From an uncultured Clostridia bacterium (lineage in GTDB: Bacteria > Bacillota > Clostridia > Christensenellales > UBA1242): a stretch of DNA of 38,977 bases. The notes below the pieces were generated by a model. That model saw only the letters and a list, made by a program, of their open reading frames with translations. It ran no database searches and was not told the DNA's origin. Location of the stretch: assembly GCA_947632645.1 (NCBI GenBank), contig CANRQB010000008.1, forward strand, positions 1 through 38,977, given 5' to 3'. Both the position numbers and the translations under genes were made by a program. Shown here piece after piece: positions 19,000 through 26,226 of this stretch (the first letter of the stretch is position 1; the number at the start of each line of letters is the position of its first letter).

Positions 19000-19310
19000 A
19001 TGTTTTGCAAAATTAAACACGACGCAGCACGGCAACAAAAAAGATACCAAGTGGCAAAGTTTCCACCTATAAGGAAATTGCCACCTTTTTGGGCAACCCC
19101 CACGCCGCGCGCGCAGTTGGCAACGCCTTGCACAAAAATCCAACGCCAATCATAATCCCCTGCCACCGCGTGGTTAATAGTAAAGGTGAACTTGCCAAAA
19201 ACTTCGCCTTAGGCGGGCAAGCAAAACAAAAACAACTCCTTAAAGCCGAAGGGGTAAAAATCACCAACAACAAAGTGGACTTAACCAAATATCTCTATAA
19301 ATTAAAATAA
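19000..19310 (+). pseudogene. MGMT-like alkyltransferase domain gene with apparent -1 frameshift at an A6 run
   Basis: KIPSGKVSTYKEIATFLGNPHAARAVGNALHKNPTPIIIPCHRVVNSKGELA...; PCHRV active site intact. The frame upstream of IPSGK has no start; ATG at 19000 joins if A6 (19037-19042) were A7. Confidence 0.65.
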
Positions 19311-19334
19311 GGTGCACAATCTTGCACCTTTTTT
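19309..19334 (+). terminator. Rho-independent terminator after MGMT-like gene
   Basis: AGGTGCA-caatct-TGCACCTTTTTT. Confidence 0.85.
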
Positions 19335-19349
19335 GGTGCGGTTAACAGG
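19334..19349 (-). repeat. 16-bp copy of the tRNA-Leu 3' end including CCA
   Basis: tggtgcggttaacagg identical to 19575-19590. Confidence 0.8.
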
Positions 19350-19430
19350 GGATTAGCGTTAAGAAACAGCAACTGCTTGCTGTTTTAGCCATAACTTTAC
19401 CAACCAGACTTACTTACAAAATGAAGGGAT

Positions 19431-19570
19431 TATCAAGGGGAACACACACTTTCACTTTTACCAAATGTGCCCCTTGATATAAGCGGGCAATTAGCCCAAA
19501 AGTGAAATTTTTGCAATCTCTCGTCTTAGCTTTTATTTGCAAAAATGATAAAAAAGGGCTTAATTGCCCC
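19431..19570. other. Pseudoknot-capable structured element abutting the tRNA-Leu 3' end
   Basis: Perfect stems TATCAAGGGG/CCCCTTGATA (19431/19470), TTTCACTTTT/AAAAGTGAAA (19450/19498), ATTTTTGCAA/TTGCAAAAAT (19507/19537); GGGCAATTAGCCC/GGGCTTAATTGCCC (19485/19556) with one bulge. Confidence 0.5.
19551..19570 (-). terminator. Rho-independent terminator downstream of tRNA-Leu
   Basis: Minus strand GGGGCAATTAAGCCCTTTTTT immediately after the CCA end. Confidence 0.7.
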
Positions 19571-19574
19571 GCTC

Positions 19575-19661
19575 TGGTGCGGTTAACAGGACTTGAACCT
19601 GCACGATATTGCTATCACAGGATCCTTAGTCCTGTGCGTCTGCCAATTCCGCCATAACCGC
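19575..19661 (-). tRNA. tRNA-Leu (anticodon AAG), CCA encoded
   Basis: GCGGTTA TG GCGGAATTGGCAGACGC A CAGGA CTAAGGA TCCTG ... GCAGG TTCAAGT CCTGT TAACCGC A CCA; acceptor, anticodon and T stems pair; long variable arm; loop CTAAGGA gives AAG at 34-36. Confidence 0.9.
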
Positions 19662-19691
19662 ATAGTTTGTTGTTGTATTAAGTTGTTGATT

Positions 19692-19714
19692 GATCCTGTG
19701 ATATCACAGTTTTT
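19692..19714 (+). repeat. Palindrome with T-tract, copy 1
   Basis: GATCCTGTGATATCACAGTTTTT; same theme at 20037-20057; GATCCTGTGATA is the reverse complement of tRNA segment 19613-19624. Confidence 0.75.
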
Positions 19715-19843
19715 GTAAATTTAAACGTTAACTGGGTTGTTTTTGTTTGCTTACTAAATTAAATTTACAAAACGGGGCTTTTGCTACACAACGCCCGCAC
19801 TCACTAAAAACTTGCCACTGGCAACTTTTTTTAACGCTCGCGC

Positions 19844-19881
19844 CCTTAGTCCTGTGCGTCTGCCAATTCCGCCATAACCGC
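19844..19881 (-). repeat. 38-bp duplicate of the 5' half of tRNA-Leu
   Basis: ccttagtcctgtgcgtctgccaattccgccataaccgc identical to 19624-19661; ends just past the anticodon. Confidence 0.93.
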
Positions 19882-20036
19882 TCGTCGCAAATCTCACATT
19901 TGCTAAATTAATTTGCAAGACAAATTAATTGTAAGCCTATATTCGTTTGCTCCTCTCACACTGCGAAAGCCGTAGTTTTCTTGTGTGTTTTTGTATGTTT
20001 CTCTACGAAGTTTTGATATTATTAAGCTGTTTTTTG

Positions 20037-20057
20037 GATCCTGTGATCACAGTTTTT
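20037..20057 (+). repeat. Palindrome with T-tract, copy 2
   Basis: GATCCTGTGATCACAGTTTTT. Confidence 0.75.
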
Positions 20058-20145
20058 AAAAATAACAATTTTATTATATCATTATTTTTTTATTATGTCA
20101 AGATTTTGCTATAAAAATATTAAAAACTTGGTTATTTTGCCAAGT

Positions 20146-22194
20146 TTATTTTTGTTCTTTTTTGTGTTTATTAGGATTATATTTTAGGGCACGAAGGCTG
20201 TTAAGCACGGCAAGAAGAGTAACACCCATATCGGCAAACACGGCGGCTAACATGCCAGTTATGCCAAGTGCGCCCAATGTTAAAAATGTTATTTTTATTA
20301 TGGCGGACAGAATTATATTTTCCCAAACAATTTTGCGGGTGTAGCGCGAGATTTTTATTGCGGTTACAATCTTTTGCGGATTGTCGTCAACTATTACAAC
20401 ATCGCTGGCTTCTATGCTGGCGGGTGCGCCGTTTATGCCCATAGAAAAGCCCACATCTGCCATTGCAAGTGAAGGCGCATCGTTTATGCCATCCCCCACA
20501 TAGCCCACACAAGTTTTATTGTTTTTGGTGGATTTTAAATAGTTGTATTTATCGTCCGGCAGCAGATTTGCATGCACGTCGCTTATATTAAGTTTTTGTG
20601 CGACTGAATTAACCGATTCCAAATTGTCGCCCGATAGAAGTGCGGATTTTACACCCAGTTTTGTTAGCGCATCTATTGTAAGTTTTGCGCTTGGCTTAAT
20701 GCTATCGGCCAGTTCGATTGTGCCAATTATTTCGCTATTTTTGGTTAGTTCCACCACTGTGGATTTTAAATTTGCTGACTGCCTGCCCACAAAATATGAA
20801 TCATTTTCAAACTTAAATTGAACGCCTTTGCCTGCAAATTCTTTAATGTTTTCCACATCCTGCAAGCGCTTTTTATTGGCGGCAACTATCGCTTTTGCAA
20901 GTGGATGAAGCGAGTGCTGTTCGCCCAGCGCGGCAAGATACAACACATCCTTTTTGGTGTATCCTTTTGCGGCATCAACTTTTTTAACTTCGAAATTGCC
21001 GCTGGTTAATGTGCCGGTTTTATCAAACGCAACAAGTTTTAGATTGCTGCACGCATCCAGATAGTTGCTGCCCTTAATTAGCACCCCATTTTTGCTTGCA
21101 TTTCCCAGCCCGGAAAAGTACGACAGCGGCACACTAATTGCAAACGCGCACGGGCAGGATACAACCAAGAAAATCAGCCCGCGATAGAACGCATCGGATA
21201 AATCTTTCGTTACCGCCCAAACTATGCCCCACACCAGCACGGCTAGCACTACCACGCCAAGAGTGTACCAGCGAGTTAGGCGCGAGATAAAGGTTTCGGT
21301 TTTGCTCTTGTTTTCGTTGGCATTTTCCACCAAATTCATAATTTTGCTTATTGCGCTATCTTTATAATGCGCGGTGGTTTTAATTATAAGTGTGCCGTCT
21401 AGCACTATTCCGCCTGACAAAATTTTATCGCCCACGCGCGCCAACACTGGGACACTTTCGCCCGTTAAACTTTGGTTATCCACAAGCGATTGGCCGGATA
21501 TTATCTCGCCATCGATTGGCACTTTTTCGCCCGCATTAACCACGATTTTGCTGCCAACCTTAACCTCGGCTGGGACAACTTTTTGTTCTTTGCCGCGCAC
21601 AATTAAATTGGCATACTCGGGCTGCATGCGCACCAAACTTTCTATACTTTTGCGGCTTTTGTTAACCGCCAAACTTTCAAACAATTTGCCGATTGAATAC
21701 AGCGCGATAACCATTAGCCCTTCCATGTGCTCGCTTATGATAGACGCGCCCACAACCGAAATGGTTATAAGCAAATTTTCGTTAATCACGCCCTTAAACA
21801 GCAAGCGCACCGCTTTAATGTAGGTTTTGTAGCCAAGCAGCAGGCAAGCAAAAATGTATAGCGACCAGTACACCCAAACATTAAGCGGGCAAAAGAAAAT
21901 AAATACGCCGATTGATATACCCACAAGCAGCAGCACTAAATCTATTATAAACTGTTTTTTGGCGCTTGGTTTAGCATTCCCGCCCGCATCTATTTTTGCA
22001 TCCGGCTCCAGTTGTTTGGTGAGCTTAATAATTCGGTTTAGCGCATCGGTTTTATTTTCCGCATCAAAGATCAGCGAACTTTTAACAAAATCTATTTGTG
22101 CATTTTGTATGCCGTCTAACTTGTTAATTTCGCTTTGCAAACTGCGCGCACAATTTGGGCAATCCAGCCCAGTTATTTTAACTTTTACTTGCAT
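20146..22194 (-). CDS. Heavy-metal translocating P1B-type ATPase (Zn/Cd/Pb- or Cu-type) with N-terminal HMA domain
   Basis: HMA GLDCPNCARSL; SCPCAFAISVPLS; DKTGTLTSG; GDGINDAPSLAMADVG. Confidence 0.93.
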   Translation of the reverse strand: MQVKVKITGLDCPNCARSLQSEINKLDGIQNAQIDFVKSSLIFDAENKTDALNRIIKLTKQLEPDAKIDAGGNAKPSAKKQFIIDLVLLLVGISIGVFIFFCPLNVWVYWSLYIFACLLLGYKTYIKAVRLLFKGVINENLLITISVVGASIISEHMEGLMVIALYSIGKLFESLAVNKSRKSIESLVRMQPEYANLIVRGKEQKVVPAEVKVGSKIVVNAGEKVPIDGEIISGQSLVDNQSLTGESVPVLARVGDKILSGGIVLDGTLIIKTTAHYKDSAISKIMNLVENANENKSKTETFISRLTRWYTLGVVVLAVLVWGIVWAVTKDLSDAFYRGLIFLVVSCPCAFAISVPLSYFSGLGNASKNGVLIKGSNYLDACSNLKLVAFDKTGTLTSGNFEVKKVDAAKGYTKKDVLYLAALGEQHSLHPLAKAIVAANKKRLQDVENIKEFAGKGVQFKFENDSYFVGRQSANLKSTVVELTKNSEIIGTIELADSIKPSAKLTIDALTKLGVKSALLSGDNLESVNSVAQKLNISDVHANLLPDDKYNYLKSTKNNKTCVGYVGDGINDAPSLAMADVGFSMGINGAPASIEASDVVIVDDNPQKIVTAIKISRYTRKIVWENIILSAIIKITFLTLGALGITGMLAAVFADMGVTLLAVLNSLRALKYNPNKHKKEQK

Positions 22195-22351
22195 AAAACT
22201 CCATTTTTTATCGATTTTTTGTTAATTTTTATTGTTTTTTATTGTTTTTAAACGATATTTTTGATTTTTAAAAAATTTTAATTGCAAATTTTTCTGTAAC
22301 TCTTTTTGCTAAAAAGAGTTGTTTTTTCTACTACTCTTTCTCAAAAAAGAG

Positions 22352-22564
22352 TTATTTAACTATAGTTACAACTGCGTCAAAATCTTTGGCTTTTAGTGCA
22401 ATTTGTTTTACTGCATCGTCTGCATTTTTTGCATCGAATGTAAGCACACCCGCCTCAAAATCGATTTTAGCATTTTTAACTCCGTCAATAAGATTAATGC
22501 CATTTTGCAAACTTTTTGCACATTTTGGGCAGGTTAGCCCAGATATTTTTGCTTTAACTTTCAT
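22352..22564 (-). CDS. HMA-domain small metal-binding protein
   Basis: MKVKAKISGLTCPKCAKSLQNGINLIDGVKNAKIDFEAGVLTFDAKN. Confidence 0.88.
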   Translation of the reverse strand: MKVKAKISGLTCPKCAKSLQNGINLIDGVKNAKIDFEAGVLTFDAKNADDAVKQIALKAKDFDAVVTIVK

Positions 22565-22926
22565 TTTAACTCCTTTACATGTTCCAAACAAATTTCGAAC
22601 AACTGCCTAACGTGCTCGTCCGCCAGCGAATATATAACCTGTTTGCCCGAGCGCACCCCCTTAACAATGCCCGCCTCTTTTAAGTTTTGCAGTTGATGCG
22701 ACACGGCAGATTTTGTCATATTTAAGGTGGCAGATATATCGCACACGCACAAATCCGATTTATCCAGTGCGTTAATTATTTTAATTCGCGTACTATCCGC
22801 CATGGCCTTGTAAAAATCGGCAATATCAAAAAGCACGCGCTCTTTAAGCATACTCTTTTTAACCTTTTTCACCGAACTTTTATCGATAGTGTTGCAATCG
22901 CACACCACACACTTGCATTTTGCCAT
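22561..22926 (-). CDS. ArsR/SmtB-family metalloregulator (CadC-like)
   Basis: N-terminal MAKCKCVVCDC, DLCVCDISATLNMTKSAVSHQLQNLKEAGIVKGVRSGKQVIYSL; overlaps the HMA gene by 4 bp (22561-22564). Confidence 0.92.
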   Translation of the reverse strand: MAKCKCVVCDCNTIDKSSVKKVKKSMLKERVLFDIADFYKAMADSTRIKIINALDKSDLCVCDISATLNMTKSAVSHQLQNLKEAGIVKGVRSGKQVIYSLADEHVRQLFEICLEHVKELK

Positions 22927-22937
22927 TTTCACCTCAG

Positions 22938-22986
22938 TTGAACGATTGTTCAACCATATTATAATTGAATATATATTCAACTGTCA
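22938..22986 (-). promoter_or_regulatory. arsR operon promoter with two palindromic operators
   Basis: Minus strand TTGACA-N18-TATAAT; TTGAATATATATTCAA (22965-22980) in the spacer and TTGAACGATTGTTCAA (22938-22953) downstream. Confidence 0.85.
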
Positions 22987-23132
22987 AGCATTTTATACAT
23001 AATTTAAAAAATTTTTATAGGTATAAATATAAAAAAGAATTAAAAATTTTTGTAAATAAAAGCTTTGGATTAGTTGTTTCGATTTTAATTTAACGAAATG
23101 TTTATAGTTAACAATATTTAAGTTAATTTTGT

Positions 23133-23960
23133 CTAACTTATTTTTAATTTTTTGATAAAGTTATAAAAGTTTAAATAGAAAATTTTGTTGATTGTTTTTG
23201 TTCTGTGCCCTAGATTTTTTAGGGCGGTTTTTATGTTTTTAAAATCTTTATATCCAGCAATGTTGGTTGGCAAAAAATTTTTATCAAAGCCAAACAGATC
23301 TGTGCCAAAGCCAAAAAAATTGTCGCCATAATTTTTAATTAGGTAGTCAATTTGCATGGCAATATCGCGCGCGCAAATTTTTTTACTCGATATAAAATTT
23401 TGATAGATTGTTATCCCCAAAAAGCCACCACTATTTTTTATTAGTTTAATTTGCTTGTCGGTTAAATTGCGCTTGTGTTTATGTAATGTGTAAATGTTGG
23501 CGTGCGAACAATAAAGAGGATTTTTTGTTAACCTGGCTAGCATATAAAACGATTTTTTATTTAGGTGCGCGCTATCCACCAGCACCCCATTTGCTTCTAG
23601 TTTTTCAATAGCCAGTTTGCCAAGTGGAGTTATCCCGCCATGCCCAAGCGCACCACCCGCAAACTGATTGTCCGCATTCCAAGTGAGTGTGGCAGAAAAA
23701 GGGTTAAGTTTTATAAGTTTATCTAACTCATCCAAATTTTTAACAAACCCTAAATCTTCAATCGAAAGTAGCAAATTTGCATCATTTTTTATTAAATTTT
23801 TTAATTTCTCCACCTTTTTTACATTAAAATTGCCATTAGTAGTAAAAATTGCGCAACTAATAATATTCTCCGTTCCGCGCAAAAACTCCAAATAATTTTC
23901 CAACTCCTCACCTTTCAACTCAGTTAAAAAATCAGTGTGCGCATCACAAATTTTATCCAT
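23133..23960 (-). CDS. Membrane dipeptidase-like (peptidase M19), short form
   Basis: CDAHTDFLTEL, LVDSAHLNKKSFYMLA, CSHANIYTLHKHKRNLTDKQIKLIKNSGGFLGITIY, FGTDLFGF. Confidence 0.8.
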   Translation of the reverse strand: MDKICDAHTDFLTELKGEELENYLEFLRGTENIISCAIFTTNGNFNVKKVEKLKNLIKNDANLLLSIEDLGFVKNLDELDKLIKLNPFSATLTWNADNQFAGGALGHGGITPLGKLAIEKLEANGVLVDSAHLNKKSFYMLARLTKNPLYCSHANIYTLHKHKRNLTDKQIKLIKNSGGFLGITIYQNFISSKKICARDIAMQIDYLIKNYGDNFFGFGTDLFGFDKNFLPTNIAGYKDFKNIKTALKNLGHRTKTINKIFYLNFYNFIKKLKIS

Positions 23961-23996
23961 ATAATTTATTATGAAAAGTTATAAATTTTGCCATTA

Positions 23997-24027
23997 AAAA
24001 ACCCGAGCGCTTGCTCGGATTTTTAAT
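23997..24027. terminator. Terminator hairpin
   Basis: aaaaaaCCCGAGCgcttGCTCGGatttttaa. Confidence 0.8.
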
Positions 24028-24835
24028 ATGATGAAGTTATATACAAAATATAATTTTCTAGTTTTGGATAAGTTATGCTGCCGTTGTATGCAACAACTAC
24101 CTGCTCGGTCTTTTTAGTTATCTCACCACTATCCGCATCGGTTTGCACTTCTTTAATATAAAAGCCAGTAAGAGTGCCGTTTTCTACAACAAGGTATAAC
24201 TCTTTAATTTCGGTTTCGTTGGTTTCGGCTGGGGTGCATTTATATTTGGTTACATTGCCAACCACCGCCTTAGAGTATACAAGCCCTTCTTGTTGTTCTA
24301 TAGAATTGATAATCTCGCCAATTTCTATTATCCTAAAATAATCGAATTTTAATGGATTTTGTTCGCTATATGGCTCGTAACATTTTATTTCGGGTAGATT
24401 GTTATATAAGATGCCGCTGGTTAAATAATAGCCATAATTTTTTTGCAATTTTACAGACACATCAAATTTATCTTTTAAATTATACTTCGTGCTGCCTTCA
24501 ACTGCAAAAGCGGATGGGGTGCCTTGTTCGTACAAAACTTTGCCATAAAAAGTGCTGGCGTATTGTTCTAAGGTTTCGTCGATATATTCTCTATCCGATT
24601 TATTGTATTGTTCGTAATCGAATTGTATCCCTTTGTTAAAATTTTGCAAGAAGTTGGCGCCATTTACCACCTCCACCATCTCGGTTTTTTCGATTGATGA
24701 ATATTCGCCTGATGTATCTACACTAACTTTTGTTCTTTTATCGTTCGGTTTGCAGCCAACAAGCAAAAGCGAGCAGCAAGCGATAACAATTAATGCAAGC
24801 GCCAAAAATATTTTAGATTTCTTTAAAACTTTCAT
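24023..24835 (-). CDS. Predicted lipoprotein of unknown function
   Basis: MKVLKKSKIFLALALIVIACCSLLLVGCKPND: lipobox LVGC; RBS upstream of ATG at 24835. Confidence 0.75.
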   Translation of the reverse strand: MKVLKKSKIFLALALIVIACCSLLLVGCKPNDKRTKVSVDTSGEYSSIEKTEMVEVVNGANFLQNFNKGIQFDYEQYNKSDREYIDETLEQYASTFYGKVLYEQGTPSAFAVEGSTKYNLKDKFDVSVKLQKNYGYYLTSGILYNNLPEIKCYEPYSEQNPLKFDYFRIIEIGEIINSIEQQEGLVYSKAVVGNVTKYKCTPAETNETEIKELYLVVENGTLTGFYIKEVQTDADSGEITKKTEQVVVAYNGSITYPKLENYILYITSSY

Positions 24836-24956
24836 AATTTCTCCTATATTTAGGTTATCACATCTAAAAACTAAAAGCAAATAAATATATAATATTTATC
24901 CGCCAAATAAAATTTTTGCGGCTAATTTTTATAAGAAAAACAACCCTTGCGAGTTG

Positions 24957-26198
24957 TTAATCCATATATGTAAAGTTTTTAAGGTCGATAACGTTGCCGT
25001 CCGAATCCACAATTTTTTTGCCGCCCTTCCATTTTATTGAGCTGGTTACAGGGATGCGGGTTATCCTAGGGTTATTATCCACCGGCACATCGGATTTTAT
25101 AAATGTGTTTTTGCCAAGCGCAATGTGATAGCCATCCCTTTTTACATCGTTTGGCAAATTGCTTTCCACAACCCATGGCTGCTGCTTTTGTTTTGTTATG
25201 TGAACTATGCAACACCAAAGCGCCGATTTTATTAAAAATGGCACATCAAATTCGCATCTGCTGCGGTTATCTTTTTGGTTGCCCTCCAGCCCGCTAAAAA
25301 TATATAAATGTTCGATATTGTTAGGGAAATGTTTAAAAATTGTATCCCCACTAACCAAAAAGTAGCAGTCATCAACCAATTCTAGCGCTTTGTTAACAAA
25401 CTCATCCAGCAGCGAAAATGGCAAATTTCCCACTATGGTTTTTATGTTGCTAGGAATGTCGGCTTTAGTTAAGGTTAAAAAATCTTTTTGTATAACATTT
25501 TTCTTCATAGGCAAAATGTCTATTGACATGCCCTCTCCATTAAGCCAGCGGCCGTCCGAAGCGCAAGGGTCTAAGCATTCGGCCTTGTTTAGTTTTGTAA
25601 TTGCAAAAAATTTATTTATAACGTCATGCGGGGTAAGCCACAAATCTACAAACTCTATTTTTGGTGAGCACAATTTATCGCGCTCCTCCTTTGTGCCGCT
25701 GCCTTTTAAGCCGGCCTCGTCCAATCTTTTATTTTCCTCTAAAGTGATTAAATCGTATGATTGTTCGTTTAATATATCCCTATACTTAGAAACATCGGCA
25801 TTTGGGTTTTGTTGGCACAGCTTAAACATTTTTTCTATAATCACCTTGTTGGGCTCGTTGTGGTCGCCCGTTATATATTGCCCCATTTGGTGACAGGTTT
25901 CTATCATTTTTGCATTTGAAGAAAAGAAATTTTGATATTTTTTTCTTATATCGGAGCCTCTTAAAATAAAATAATCAAAAGCAACCACGCCATGCTCCAA
26001 ACAAGTGTTTAACGCATCGGTAGAAATCCTTATTTTGCTAATTGGGCGAGGCATTAATAGGCGCGTCATAATTCCGCCACTGCTGCCGCCACCGCGCAAG
26101 ATTTCCTTTTGTGCCGAGCTATCATTGCAGGCAACCGTTATGCACTCTTTACACGCTTCGGCTAGCCCTTTTGTTATTCTATCTATATTATTATTCAT
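24957..26198 (-). CDS. Putative orphan N6-adenine methyltransferase-like protein
   Basis: FVDLWLTPHDVINKFFAITKLNKAECLDPCASDGRWL resembles TP-x(n)-DPxxGxGxxL (motif I region); TIVGNLPFSLLDEF resembles motif IV NPPF/NLPY. Confidence 0.5.
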   Translation of the reverse strand: MNNNIDRITKGLAEACKECITVACNDSSAQKEILRGGGSSGGIMTRLLMPRPISKIRISTDALNTCLEHGVVAFDYFILRGSDIRKKYQNFFSSNAKMIETCHQMGQYITGDHNEPNKVIIEKMFKLCQQNPNADVSKYRDILNEQSYDLITLEENKRLDEAGLKGSGTKEERDKLCSPKIEFVDLWLTPHDVINKFFAITKLNKAECLDPCASDGRWLNGEGMSIDILPMKKNVIQKDFLTLTKADIPSNIKTIVGNLPFSLLDEFVNKALELVDDCYFLVSGDTIFKHFPNNIEHLYIFSGLEGNQKDNRSRCEFDVPFLIKSALWCCIVHITKQKQQPWVVESNLPNDVKRDGYHIALGKNTFIKSDVPVDNNPRITRIPVTSSIKWKGGKKIVDSDGNVIDLKNFTYMD

Positions 26199-26226
26199 AT
26201 CTTTCTCCTTTTGTAAAGATAGTGCA

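Noticed and set aside
19037-19043. Programmed -1 frameshift at AAAAAAG in the MGMT-like gene
   Set aside because: Codon phase (CAA AAA AGA) does not match the X XXY YYZ heptamer; homopolymer error or decay is simpler, though slippage is not excluded.
19335-19661. tmRNA-like gene (CCA-like end plus pseudoknot)
   Set aside because: No T-loop GTTCGAATC-type sequence near the 16-bp 3' fragment and no tag ORF; the intact tRNA explains the CCA end.
19661-19881. Group I intron in tRNA-Leu anticodon loop
   Set aside because: The downstream copy is a full tRNA rather than a 3' exon, and the ~180-bp interval is too short for a group I core.
21374-21823. 149-aa + strand ORF
   Set aside because: Antisense shadow of the P-type ATPase.
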